DNA of 45,519 nucleotides from a virus: IMG/VR virus record IMGVR_UViG_3300023184_000222, positions 1 to 45,519 of that record. One strand, 5' to 3'. This document shows positions 35,301 to 43,178 of the stretch, in pieces. Positions within the stretch are counted from its first letter, which is position 1. Every line of letters starts with the position of its first letter. A program made the translations under genes and the position numbers. The notes below the pieces were generated by a model that was given only the letters and a program-made list of their open reading frames with translations, was not told where the DNA came from and ran no database searches.

Positions 35301-38191
35301 CATATTCGAATAAAAATACGGTAGGATTACACCCCTTTTATGATGCTATATTCCATCAAATTGTTAATGGTTATTCACATTATAATATTACTTCAGGTAG
35401 TACGGATTTTAACGGAAGGGTTTTTATAGGAGAAATAAATGTAGTTCAAAAATCAATAGGTGATAATATAACATATACAACCAATTTTGTTAAAAACTCA
35501 TTATATAACACTGGTGATAATTTCTACACGTTATTACCATCGGTGGGTGACAACTCGGTTACCAATTTAATAAATCCAAATGTTCTTAATTTAGGTTATA
35601 ATGGAAAAGAACAAGCCGCATATAGAATAATATGGGAAGATGAAATATTAACCACCACCTTTAGTGGTAAAACATTCCCAAGTTATAACCAATACAATAG
35701 AACATATATAAGTGGTACAACTAAATCTAACGATAATCTATATAGAATTGATAATGATTATAGAAAAATTGTTGATTTAATAGGTACATTTAGTTCATCA
35801 ATTTTAAATGAGTTTGAAGATTGTTTTTTAGATTTCTCAACTGAAAAAATTAATATTGAAACACCATATTACAAATTCCAACCGTACACTGGAGAAACAT
35901 CGGGACCACATAAAGTAAGTTATGATAAGTTCCAAGATTTATTAAAGGAAATTGTTACATCACCAATTACATTAATTGACCCAACAGACCCTAATTCACT
36001 TATTAACACACTTAAGAAAAATCAATTATTTAAATTAGAAGAAATTTCACGAAAGATTTTAAGTTCTGATAACCAAATTAAAATAACATTAGGTAATACA
36101 AAGGAAATTAATCCAAATGTTTGGTATGGGTTTACTAATATTGATAATATAAACACCTTTAAGTATAAACCATATGAAGAGTCACAATACATATTAGGTT
36201 ATGGAGAAACTAAAAATATGATTGATTTATATGTTAGTGAAGATATTGATGGATATTATAAAAAATTCTTTGAAATTAACAATGTTGAATTAAGTGAAGA
36301 AAATATATTAATGTTTAGACCACTAATTCAAATATTTGCTGGTGTATATAAAGATAATAAATTATTAGATAAAAGTGGATTCCGAAGTTATATAAAAACA
36401 ATATTAGACAAATCTACCAATAGATTAGGAATTTATTTAGAACAATTAACAAAAAAATTAACAACATTAGAATCAGCTAAAAACGATACTAACCAATTAA
36501 GTATATATAGTGGTTATAACGATTTAACTTTAAAACTTGAGGAGTACAATTATTTTAAAATTTTTAATGATAAATGGGTGGCAGGTAATTCATTAGGGTC
36601 ACGACTACTAATGGAAGAGTTTTTATTTTTAGATAAAGCAAATAAAGATATTGGAGATGTAGCTTATTTAAGTTTAGAAAAATTAATATCATTAGAAGAT
36701 CCTAAAAACGATAAGGCTAATTTATATAGTGTTATATCAATGTTAATACAAGGAACAGGTTTTGATATGAGAGCACTACCGGCATATGTTAATTTTTACG
36801 GTACAAATTTTTCTACAAAATCAAAAACTGTAGCTTCTAAAAAAGTGGCACAAAATATTTTTGGAACTTTTTTAGATGTTGATTACCAAGAATCGTCACC
36901 TAAAATTATTATTCAATATACGGGACCCACTTCTAAACAATTAGAAATGACCGATGTTGAAAATAAAGATAATAAATTTAAAAATGATAGTGGTAATTTA
37001 TTTCAAAGTGCACAAAGTCCTTTAGTTGTAACGGTATTAGATAATAATAACGCGGGTGATTTATATAAATCAAATAAAGTTGTTGCCTTTGAGGTTAGTG
37101 CTGGAGATGAAAACCAATCAATGTTTAAAGGTATATCACTTGACCAATCATCCCAAAGAGAAACTTCAGAATCTATGCAAGCTCTTGAAAATTTAGGTAG
37201 GTCAGAATCTGGAGCGGGGGTAGCACAAATGGATGTATCACTTTTTGACACATATAGATTAAGAGCATATACATGTGAGGTAACTATGTTAGGTAATGTA
37301 ATGATACAACCTACCATGTATTTTTATCTAAAGAATATCCCTATGTTTAGGGGGTCATATTGGATTACGGATGTATCACACAATGTAAGACCTGGCAATA
37401 TTACAACTACATTTAAAGGTACTAGGATACCATATCAATCGTTACCTAACCCTAAAGATTCTTTTTATTCTAGCTTTAGAGTTTTATTTGATAAAATGTC
37501 AAAGGCAGCGACGGCTAAGGTTAAAGAACAATCATTAGTAACAACTGGAGCAACAAAAAATGAAAATGTATTAAAAACTGACAACGGTTCGTTTTTAATA
37601 GATGCTGGAGATGTAAAGAAAAAACCTAAAGGTGAATCAGACCCATTACCAACTTCAGGAATTAATGAATTTGGTTTAAATTGGGGAGGATTTAACGGAC
37701 AAAAATATATTATCCAAGTTAAGAATAATCAAATTAAAGGAGACCCTAATAAAGTTTATTTTAGAGCGGTGGCATGTTCAATGGGAGGTAAAAACTATAA
37801 TCCTGATGATAATATTGAAATGGCTATCTTATCATTAGTTACATCTAAAACTAAAAATTCGGGTGATGTTAACCATAAAAATATATTATGGAATGATATA
37901 AAAGGAAATAAAACAAATTATTTCTACTCCACTAAATTTGATTTAAGAGTATCTTCTAATTTTATTATTAGTGCTAAAACAACATTTATAAACCCTAGTA
38001 ATAATTCCACAAAAATAGTCGAACCAATTGGTAAAAGTGTAACCGAAATAAACAAAAGTAACATTAGTGGACCAATACATAATGGACCTAATGTAGATGG
38101 ATTTGGTATAGCTTTATCATATAAATTAATGCGTGATTTGGGACTATCTGAAGGAGAGGTAGTTTATTTTACAATGGAGGCCGGATATTAA
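32384..38191 (+). CDS. Giant baseplate hub-like protein, 1935 aa
   Basis: The largest gene of the window. Residues about 135-225 hold a conserved-looking beta domain: FIPQVNINFVDVRGKTLFDS, then SPYRAFFHLPWPIFYLTVKG and YYGKAIRYRLHLTKF. The middle (about 300-1500) is a long, Asn/Lys/Asp-rich mix of helices and strands without a motif I know. Residues about 1620-1690 read FDTYRLRAYTCEVTMLGNVM, then IQPTMYFYLKNIPMFRGSYW and ITDVSHNV, with final GTRIPY. 'GN-x-x-(I/L)-x-P-x-x-x-F-(Y/L)-L-x-x-IPxFxGxYxIxxVxH' is typical of the gp27/gpD-like hub domain end. A 200-residue beta C-terminus follows. This may be a fused hub and wedge component. Confidence 0.65.
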   Translation: MANNNLNKTENILVKVDQNNVILIDPNSVVDGTNVAMRNVPSENLVMYANLEADLIPRTVLAVSGNNSGQGNLQSVAKGTFNMLRNANGGDLDNSWTNSFSETNQTVTDDKGKQTILTNNTSDTSAQTFGIESIIINVKGSNFIPQVNINFVDVRGKTLFDSPPNSPYRAFFHLPWPIFYLTVKGYYGKAIRYRLHLTKFNSKYNGSNGNFEISTTFVGSTYAFLNDIPLTGILNAPYMFAIESDSEKPKFNTGTGQYDKKISKSSKGYMLLKSVYSDYVSKGLLPKSFLNNPKTLREVISVAKTLDKILEREILDQKVDFHIFDGVKEFEKLIEEYSKQVDVWGQKHLSKDFVTREESKLYFLSSTEKNELTNVTGSTNNNSLESVNTNYKNLLNKAINFSNVKINQSGTDFKKETINFIDNVREIKFYFDKIDSKYVIKIDILKNQINKIKNSFLGEKKKLQDFVEKEMNKIIKDPSKGIGFEPTIRNIFGVIMANADVYIKLLKDVHSKAYEVAVKRKDIVNKYSDESIDDSVYPWPEIRKINSDKQKTVAYPGDPDLVSQLNSNDPLLWPEVDFVENYHGTASKRIDPLAEKEGGVGTINYVFAANTPNVDIKNISTLFEVYNNIPYNDKSISSIVYEIYERARYTTLLDSFTGDNQSSTIQELADNEFDNIKKLFDEDYEIKDILRTINNIQTLDEYVLSYSPFERYPYFQDKLPTTNYIKNLEEVSFKMEQNGEFIKPNKDDSFKKLNSTLKNYTSEEYRKSIYPFNSTTYLNYLNKQDFNYDDLNIKNILYVHTTEGLVSSPKNLTWVKDRYEQNLFKQNLQISQYGSSNILNTPYFHKQLYNDFNKQNSYGKYVGSAYLLLNSLPFLDLEDKVSSYFGPSGNLLTKPNKAKMFSLFREVNASHCIPYHLILKWGSIYHRYKTYLIEGYDILSGFTNNNITEPISGSTFFDNNTTDQFIIPNKTVTYSNKNTVGLHPFYDAIFHQIVNGYSHYNITSGSTDFNGRVFIGEINVVQKSIGDNITYTTNFVKNSLYNTGDNFYTLLPSVGDNSVTNLINPNVLNLGYNGKEQAAYRIIWEDEILTTTFSGKTFPSYNQYNRTYISGTTKSNDNLYRIDNDYRKIVDLIGTFSSSILNEFEDCFLDFSTEKINIETPYYKFQPYTGETSGPHKVSYDKFQDLLKEIVTSPITLIDPTDPNSLINTLKKNQLFKLEEISRKILSSDNQIKITLGNTKEINPNVWYGFTNIDNINTFKYKPYEESQYILGYGETKNMIDLYVSEDIDGYYKKFFEINNVELSEENILMFRPLIQIFAGVYKDNKLLDKSGFRSYIKTILDKSTNRLGIYLEQLTKKLTTLESAKNDTNQLSIYSGYNDLTLKLEEYNYFKIFNDKWVAGNSLGSRLLMEEFLFLDKANKDIGDVAYLSLEKLISLEDPKNDKANLYSVISMLIQGTGFDMRALPAYVNFYGTNFSTKSKTVASKKVAQNIFGTFLDVDYQESSPKIIIQYTGPTSKQLEMTDVENKDNKFKNDSGNLFQSAQSPLVVTVLDNNNAGDLYKSNKVVAFEVSAGDENQSMFKGISLDQSSQRETSESMQALENLGRSESGAGVAQMDVSLFDTYRLRAYTCEVTMLGNVMIQPTMYFYLKNIPMFRGSYWITDVSHNVRPGNITTTFKGTRIPYQSLPNPKDSFYSSFRVLFDKMSKAATAKVKEQSLVTTGATKNENVLKTDNGSFLIDAGDVKKKPKGESDPLPTSGINEFGLNWGGFNGQKYIIQVKNNQIKGDPNKVYFRAVACSMGGKNYNPDDNIEMAILSLVTSKTKNSGDVNHKNILWNDIKGNKTNYFYSTKFDLRVSSNFIISAKTTFINPSNNSTKIVEPIGKSVTEINKSNISGPIHNGPNVDGFGIALSYKLMRDLGLSEGEVVYFTMEAGY

Positions 38192-38201
38192 TGATATTAT
38201 A

Positions 38202-38211
38202 GATATTTATA
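38202..38211 (+). promoter_or_regulatory. ATATTTAT element after the baseplate genes
   Basis: GATATTTATA ends 12 nt before the ATG at 38224 in the 32-nt gap. Confidence 0.4.
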
Positions 38212-38223
38212 TAAAAAACTATT

Positions 38224-38427
38224 ATGGAAAACAATAGACTAAACAGTACTGTTGACCAATTTTTAACCCCTAAACAAGTTAAAAAAGTGTCAAATGACGG
38301 TATGGAAAGAGAAGAATGTGATTTAGTAACAGGAGAATGTTATACAATCAGAGAAAAAGACGGAATCGTTGAAAGAATAAATAAAAGATACATTACCAAT
38401 GACGGTAGACAATTATTACAAGATTAA
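38224..38427 (+). CDS. Hypothetical protein, 67 aa
   Basis: Charged small protein with two cysteines seven residues apart (EECDLVTGECYTIREKDGIV). Cys33 and Cys40 are within a beta-hairpin-like region and might pair or bind metal, but two residues alone do not make a site. It ends RYITNDGRQLLQD. No family recognised. It is 3 nt from the next gene and preceded by an ATATTTAT element, so it heads a small operon of three. Confidence 0.55.
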   Translation: MENNRLNSTVDQFLTPKQVKKVSNDGMEREECDLVTGECYTIREKDGIVERINKRYITNDGRQLLQD

Positions 38428-38430
38428 GCC

Positions 38431-39087
38431 ATGTTAGAACAAAAATTACAAGAAGAGTTGAATCGTTACAAATCTATTAATAGATATGGTAAAACGATGA
38501 TTATGGAACAAGGAGTTCCCCCTGTTGATCCAGCGGCTCCGCCGGCACCCGATGCTCCTGTTGATCCAGCGGCAGCACCACCAGCAGACGCACCTGTTGA
38601 CCCATCAGCGGCACCGGCGGCAGACGCACCTGTAGCGGGAGCTCCCGACGCATTACCTGAATCTGATACTCAAGAATTAGATATTACAGATTTAGTTGAT
38701 ATGACTAAAAGTATTAAAAAAGACTTAGAAAATCACACACAAGATAATACAGCGGTTATTAATAAAATGGATGATGTATTTACTAAACTTAACGATTTAG
38801 AAATTAAACTTGCTCAAATGGACCAAGTTATGGCTAAAATCGATGAGTTAGGGGCTAAGGTACAACAAATGAAACCTGAAACACCAGTTGAAAAATTGGA
38901 AATGCGTTCATTGGATTCGTATCCATTTAATGAAAAACCACAAGAATTTTTTAATCACAAGCAACAAGAGATGCAACAAAGTGGAAAAAATGAATATGTT
39001 TTAACCAAAGATGACGTAACAAATTATGATTCAGGAATAAAAAAGTCATTTAACCCACAAGAAGAAGAAGATGAATATAAGTTCTAA
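38431..39087 (+). CDS. Ala/Pro-rich linker protein with coiled coil
   Basis: 218 residues. Residues 1-25 form a helix (QKLQEELNRYKSINRYGKTM). Residues 28-76 are built of VDPAA, PPADAP and APVDPSA units, encoded by a local GC-rich stretch in an otherwise A/T-rich genome. Residues 85-150 are a predicted coiled coil (TDLVDMTKSIKKDLENH, then MDDVFTKLNDLEIKLAQMDQ). The C-terminus is acidic (PQEEEDEYKF). This shape suits a structural spacer or scaffold between baseplate and other proteins. No family recognised. It overlaps the Dps-like gene by 17 nt. Confidence 0.6.
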   Translation: MLEQKLQEELNRYKSINRYGKTMIMEQGVPPVDPAAPPAPDAPVDPAAAPPADAPVDPSAAPAADAPVAGAPDALPESDTQELDITDLVDMTKSIKKDLENHTQDNTAVINKMDDVFTKLNDLEIKLAQMDQVMAKIDELGAKVQQMKPETPVEKLEMRSLDSYPFNEKPQEFFNHKQQEMQQSGKNEYVLTKDDVTNYDSGIKKSFNPQEEEDEYKF

Positions 39088-39442
39088 AATAAAGTTCCTA
39101 ATGGAACTTCAAAATCAGACTAAAATTAATCATTGGCAAACCAAAAGTTACGCAAGACACAACGCGTTCGACAAACTTTTTGAAGGCTTAATTGATTTAA
39201 CCGACACTTTTGCTGAAACTGCTATGGGAAAGTACGGTAGATTCAAATTAGAAGAAGAAGATAAGACAATAAACATAGTGAATTTAAATGATTTAGATTT
39301 AAAAGAAATGTTAGAAACATCAAAAGATGCTTTAATTCAATGGACTGAGGAGTTTGACTCTAAAGATACTGATTTATTGAATATTAGAGATGAGATTTTA
39401 GGATTGTTAAATCAAGTTACATATTTATTAACATTAGAATAA
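39071..39442 (+). CDS. Dps/ferritin-like small protein (DUF5856-like)
   Basis: 123 residues, all helical. KFLMELQNQTKINHWQTKSY is followed by RHNAFDKLFEGLIDLTDTFA. The 'Q-x-x-x-NHW-x-TxSxxxHxAFxxLxxxLxxxxDxxAE' layout recalls Dps: His21-Trp22, His30, Asp45 and Glu49 fall where Dps has its two His and the DxxxE ferroxidase ligands (His30-Asp45 and Asp45-Glu49 spacings are the same as in Dps; His21-His30 is 9 rather than 12). I recall DUF5856 as the name used for such phage proteins. Dps proteins oxidise and store iron and protect DNA. Whether this binds iron or forms a shell is unknown. Confidence 0.6.
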   Translation: MNISSKIKFLMELQNQTKINHWQTKSYARHNAFDKLFEGLIDLTDTFAETAMGKYGRFKLEEEDKTINIVNLNDLDLKEMLETSKDALIQWTEEFDSKDTDLLNIRDEILGLLNQVTYLLTLE

Positions 39443-39462
39443 ATTAAAAATTATTAAAAGAA

Positions 39463-39696
39463 ATGGCATTACAAAGCGCATCAACATCGAGAACGGCATC
39501 AAATAACGCCTTTACAGGGTTAACATATGTCAATTCAATAATTACAGGAGCAACAACCAACGGTTTATATTCTGTTATAATTGAAGGTAACTATTTGGAC
39601 GATACATTGACTGGATCAATAATTTCATCAGGTTACACAATAACCAAAAGATTTGACAACATGGGTACTTATCCAAGATATTTGATTGGTTGGTAG
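39463..39696 (+). CDS. Small structural-like protein, 77 aa
   Basis: Beta-rich small protein with Thr/Ser/Ala-rich start (QSASTSRTASNNAFTG) and a compact domain TYVNSIITGATTNGLYSVII, then LTGSIISSGYTITKRFDN and final YLIGW. The 'I-x-x-A-x-x-G-x-Y-x-V ... L/I-x-x-x-GY-x-(I/V)-x-x-x-x-D ... W' outline recurs in phage structural proteins as surface or decoration modules. No exact family recognised. A terminator follows directly, so it closes the structural block. Confidence 0.5.
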   Translation: MALQSASTSRTASNNAFTGLTYVNSIITGATTNGLYSVIIEGNYLDDTLTGSIISSGYTITKRFDNMGTYPRYLIGW

Positions 39697-39720
39697 TAAA
39701 AAAAACTTTAAAAATAACTT

Positions 39721-39749
39721 AACCCAGATTTCACAGTCTGGGTTTTTTT
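39721..39749 (+). terminator. Rho-independent terminator before replication genes
   Basis: AACCCAGA (39721-39728) pairs exactly with TCTGGGTT (39737-39744), 8-nt loop, followed by T (39745-39749). It separates late structural genes from the replication operon. Confidence 0.9.
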
Positions 39750-39792
39750 ATGTATATTATACTATAATGATTTATTAATTAAAATTAAATTT

Positions 39793-40635
39793 ATGTCAAC
39801 ATTTGATGCAGTACTAAAACAGTACGAACAAAACAAAAACGCCACAAGTGGCAATTCAAACAAGATGTCTTCAGAAGACAGATTAAAACGTTATTTCACT
39901 ACCGTATTACCTAAAGGTTCTAAAGGTGAAGAAAGACGTATTCGTATTTTACCTACAAAAGATGGTTCTTCTCCATTTGTAGAGGTTTTTTTCCACGAAG
40001 TTCAAGTGGATGGAAAATGGGTTAAGTTATATGACCCAGAACAAGAAGGAAAACGTTCACCATTAAATGAAGTTAAAAATGCTTTAATGGCAACAGGAGT
40101 TGAATCAGATAAAGAATTAGCAAGAACTTACCGTTCTCGTAAATTTTATATCGTTAAAGTTATCGACCGTGACCACGAAGCGGACGGAGTTAAGTTTTGG
40201 AGATTTAAACATAATCACAAAGGTGATGGAGTTATTGATAAAATCTTCCCAATCTTCCGTAATAAAGGTGATGTTACCGATTCTCAAAAAGGTCGTGATT
40301 TGATTTTATCATTGAGTTTAACAAAATCAGGACAAGGTAAAGAATACACAGTTATTAGTTCAGTTTTGAACGATGACGCAAGTCCTTTACATACTGACGC
40401 CGATGTTGCTAAAACATGGTTAGAAGATGAGTTAACATGGGGAGATGTTTATTCTAAAAAAGGTGAAGATTATTTAGAAATGGTTGCTAAAGGTGAAGTT
40501 CCACGTTGGGATACCAATAGTAACAAATGGGTTTCAAACTCAACAGCTGAAGAAACAATCGGTTCACCGAAATCTTCAACTCCAACAGTTGACCCACAAG
40601 ACGAAGCAGATGTAGATGGTGATTTACCATTCTAA
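39793..40635 (+). CDS. 32: ssDNA-binding protein, gp32-like
   Basis: 280 residues; T4 gp32 has 301. The order fits gp32: an N-terminal basic region (DRLKRYFTTVLPKGSKGEER), an OB-fold core starting RRIRILPTKDG and running through VKVIDRDHEADGVKFWRFKH, and FRNKGDVTDSQKGRDLILSL. The tail is acidic and ends DVDGDLPF, resembling the C-terminal tip of bacterial SSB (DDDIPF) that docks partner proteins. It has no cysteine at all, so the zinc site of T4 gp32 is absent. It coats ssDNA at forks and in recombination. It is first of the operon with UvsX, exonuclease and helicase. The leader has no clear Shine-Dalgarno. Confidence 0.85.
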   Translation: MSTFDAVLKQYEQNKNATSGNSNKMSSEDRLKRYFTTVLPKGSKGEERRIRILPTKDGSSPFVEVFFHEVQVDGKWVKLYDPEQEGKRSPLNEVKNALMATGVESDKELARTYRSRKFYIVKVIDRDHEADGVKFWRFKHNHKGDGVIDKIFPIFRNKGDVTDSQKGRDLILSLSLTKSGQGKEYTVISSVLNDDASPLHTDADVAKTWLEDELTWGDVYSKKGEDYLEMVAKGEVPRWDTNSNKWVSNSTAEETIGSPKSSTPTVDPQDEADVDGDLPF

Positions 40636-40641
40636 TTATTA

Positions 40642-40678
40642 ATGGAGGGGTGGAGATAACGTCAGAAACCCCATTTTT
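40642..40678 (+). promoter_or_regulatory. Weak hairpin between gp32-like and uvsX genes
   Basis: ATGG and GGT (40642-40651, with a bulge) can pair with ACC and CCAT (40668-40674), followed by a T run to 40678. It could lower read-through from the highly needed ssDNA-binding gene into uvsX. Stability is modest. Confidence 0.35.
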
Positions 40679-40689
40679 AAAACAATATT

Positions 40690-41670
40690 ATGGCAGGTAT
40701 AAAAAAAACAGATTTTTCAGCAATTAAGAAGAAGTTCTCTAAAGAGGCGGAATATAAACCAGACCGTTTCTTTGATTTGGGTGATGCCTTTTTAGATGCT
40801 ACAGGTATTCCTGGACCCGCAATGGGTCACATCAATATGTTATTAGGACATAGTGATACGGGTAAAACTACGGCTTTAGTTAAAGCTGCGGTTGACGCAC
40901 AAAAGAAAGGCATTGTTCCTGTATTTGTAATTACTGAACAAAAATGGAGTTGGGACCACGCAGAATTAATGGGTTTCAATAAAGCCGGAGATTATCTTTT
41001 CAATAGTGATTTCGAGTACATCGAACAAATCACAGAGTATATTAATGAATTATTAGATGCTCAAGAGAAAGGAGATTTACCTCACGATTTATTAATCCTT
41101 TGGGATTCGGTAGGTTCAGTTCCATGTAAAATGACTTACGATGGTAAAGGTGGTAAACAACACAATGCCTCGGTATTAGCTGACAAAATTGGAATGGGAA
41201 TCAACCAACGTATTTCAGGTTCAAGAAGAACAGATAAACCTCATACGAATACGTTAATCATTGTAAACCAACCTTGGGTAGAATTACCTGATAATCCTTT
41301 TGGGCAACCGAAGATTAAAGCAAAAGGTGGAGAAGCAATTTGGTTAAACTCAAGTATCGTATTCTTATTTGGTAATCAAAAAGGAGCGGGAACAACAAAA
41401 ATCTCAATCACAAAAGATAAGAGAAAAGTTAAAATAGCAACAAGAACAAAAATCTCAATTATGAAAAACCATATCAATGGTTTAGGATATGAGGACGGAC
41501 GTATCTTGGTTACATCACACGGTTTTATGGCAGGACGAGAGGAAGGAGAAGAAAAGAAATCTCTCGAAGAGTACAAAAAAGAGTGTGGTGATTACATCAG
41601 TAAGATGTTAGGTGTTAGTGTTACAGACATCGCGGATGTGGAAGTTGTAACAGAAGAGTCAGATCTATAA
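40690..41670 (+). CDS. uvsX: UvsX/RecA-like recombinase
   Basis: 326 residues; T4 UvsX has 391. Walker A GHSDTGKT (53-60) and Walker B LLILWDS (134-140) are present, with an active-site E in VFVITEQKWSWD (78-89), and the L2-like loop and ATPase core end near GGEAIWLNSSIVFLFGNQKG. The C-terminal MKNHINGLGYEDGRILVTSHG is also typical of T4-type members. It forms filaments on ssDNA and drives strand exchange for recombination-dependent replication. It is 54 nt after the ssDNA-binding gene and 9 nt before the exonuclease gene, an arrangement that suits joint expression. Confidence 0.9.
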   Translation: MAGIKKTDFSAIKKKFSKEAEYKPDRFFDLGDAFLDATGIPGPAMGHINMLLGHSDTGKTTALVKAAVDAQKKGIVPVFVITEQKWSWDHAELMGFNKAGDYLFNSDFEYIEQITEYINELLDAQEKGDLPHDLLILWDSVGSVPCKMTYDGKGGKQHNASVLADKIGMGINQRISGSRRTDKPHTNTLIIVNQPWVELPDNPFGQPKIKAKGGEAIWLNSSIVFLFGNQKGAGTTKISITKDKRKVKIATRTKISIMKNHINGLGYEDGRILVTSHGFMAGREEGEEKKSLEEYKKECGDYISKMLGVSVTDIADVEVVTEESDL

Positions 41671-41679
41671 AATTTTTAA

Positions 41680-42714
41680 ATGTCGGTTTTACTTGTTGAT
41701 GGAGATAATTTACTTACGATTGGTTACTATGGTGTCAAGAACGCCTTTCATAAAGGAACACATATTGGGGGAATCTATCATTTCCTTAATACTCTTAGGA
41801 GAGCGTTTGATACGTACCATTTAGAAAAAATTGTGGTTTTTTGGGATGGACATGAAGGTTCATTAACAAGAAAAAAAATATATATTCATTACAAGGAAAA
41901 CCGACGTTCAAGATTAAGAACTGAAGAAGATTTACAATCTTATTTTTATCAAAGAGATAGGGTTAAACAATATCTTGAAGAGTTATATGTTAGACAGGGG
42001 GAGTATGAGTATTGTGAGACAGATGATAACATCGCTTACTACACTCAAAACTCACCAAACGAAAAGAAAATTATTTATTCATCCGATGGGGATTTAACAC
42101 AACTTGTGTCAGAAAATACGCAAATTTACAATCCATCTCATCAAAAATTATACAAACAAAACGATACGATTGTTTACGACCACGAAGAAATTCTAATTGA
42201 AAATGTTAGATTGGTTAAAATGATATGTGGTGACAATTCCGATAACATAGCAGGAATAAGAGGAATGGGAGTTAAAAGATTTTTATCTTTTTTCCCTGAA
42301 CTAAGGAATCAACCAATAACGGTTGATGAGGTTAAGGACAAGTGTAACCTATTATTTGAAAAAGATAAACATAATAAATCTTTAACTAATTTACTTACAG
42401 GTGTTACAAAACATGGAGTTTTCGGAGATGAATTTTTTGACGTAAACAACCGTATTGTTAGTTTGACAGACCCATATTTAACCGAAGAAGCAAAGGAAAA
42501 TATTGAACAATTAATCAACGAACCTTTAGACCCTGAAGGTAGGTCATATAAAAATACAATGAAAATGATGATGGAAGACGGATTATTTAATATCCTACCA
42601 AAATCAGAAGATGCGTGGATAAACTTTTTAAACCCATATATGCGTTTAACGAGAATTGAAAAGAATTATAAAACCAAAAATAAAAAAATAATAAAAATTA
42701 AAAACTATGAGTAA
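41680..42714 (+). CDS. rnh: 5'-3' exonuclease, T4 RNase H/FEN type
   Basis: 344 residues; T4 RNase H has 305. The PIN/FEN core is clear: LLVDGDNLL (4-12), VVFWDGHEGSLTRKKI with YKENRRSRLR (basic arch), the acidic ETDDNIAYY block, SSDGDLTQLV, and the helix-hairpin-helix with CGDNSDNIAGIRGMG. These acidic residues bind the two metal ions. It removes RNA primers and flaps from lagging-strand fragments. The last 25 residues are a Lys-rich tail. Overlaps the next gene by 8 nt. An exonuclease of the related polymerase-I domain type is not excluded, but there is no polymerase part. Confidence 0.9.
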   Translation: MSVLLVDGDNLLTIGYYGVKNAFHKGTHIGGIYHFLNTLRRAFDTYHLEKIVVFWDGHEGSLTRKKIYIHYKENRRSRLRTEEDLQSYFYQRDRVKQYLEELYVRQGEYEYCETDDNIAYYTQNSPNEKKIIYSSDGDLTQLVSENTQIYNPSHQKLYKQNDTIVYDHEEILIENVRLVKMICGDNSDNIAGIRGMGVKRFLSFFPELRNQPITVDEVKDKCNLLFEKDKHNKSLTNLLTGVTKHGVFGDEFFDVNNRIVSLTDPYLTEEAKENIEQLINEPLDPEGRSYKNTMKMMMEDGLFNILPKSEDAWINFLNPYMRLTRIEKNYKTKNKKIIKIKNYE

Positions 42715-43153
42715 TCAACAGGACATCACAAAATTTGAGTTCTTATTGACTTTAGAGGGCAACATTATTTGCCAAAGATTCTTTAATGTAAAAGATTATG
42801 TAGAACAAGCTACACGTTCTATGGATTTACATTATTACGTAAAAAATATTTGTGAAGATATTTCTTACGATTTAAAAATAAAAAGTTCCAACTATCTATG
42901 TGAAAATCAAAACTATATCCTCAATTTTGAGAATGTGGAAGAATTAAATGAAGGGCAAAAAGAGCATTTTTTATTGGAAATCAAGCTAGGTGACGATGTA
43001 TTTATTCAAAGGATATTTCCGGCGTACCTTTACCATCCAAAGGTTAGATACACTGTAGATATTCGTCCAAGATTGAAGAGAATTTTGTCAGATTTGACAG
43101 ATATTTTATCTTCTGAAGAATTGGAAACAAGTTATTTAGGGTACGAATTATAA
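42707..43153 (+). CDS. Hypothetical protein in the replication operon, 148 aa
   Basis: Begins TKFEFLLTLEGNIICQRFFN, then VKDYVEQATRSMDLHYYVKN and ICEDISYDLKIKSSNYLCEN, and ends VRYTVDIRPRLKRILSDLTD and SYLGYEL. It looks like a two-layer alpha/beta protein. I recall similar small proteins of unknown role beside gp41 or gp43 in other T4-like phages, but cannot name a family. Four cysteines-and-aromatic positions do not form a known site. Place between exonuclease and helicase suggests a loader or accessory factor such as gp59 or gp61.2; this is only a guess from context. Confidence 0.6.
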   Translation: MSNQQDITKFEFLLTLEGNIICQRFFNVKDYVEQATRSMDLHYYVKNICEDISYDLKIKSSNYLCENQNYILNFENVEELNEGQKEHFLLEIKLGDDVFIQRIFPAYLYHPKVRYTVDIRPRLKRILSDLTDILSSEELETSYLGYEL

Positions 43154-43178
43154 TTTTAAATTTATATATACAACTATT

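Noticed and set aside
37003-37317. 104-codon minus-strand ORF within the 1935-aa gene
   Set aside because: Opposite-strand shadow of a conserved hub-like region; no start signal.
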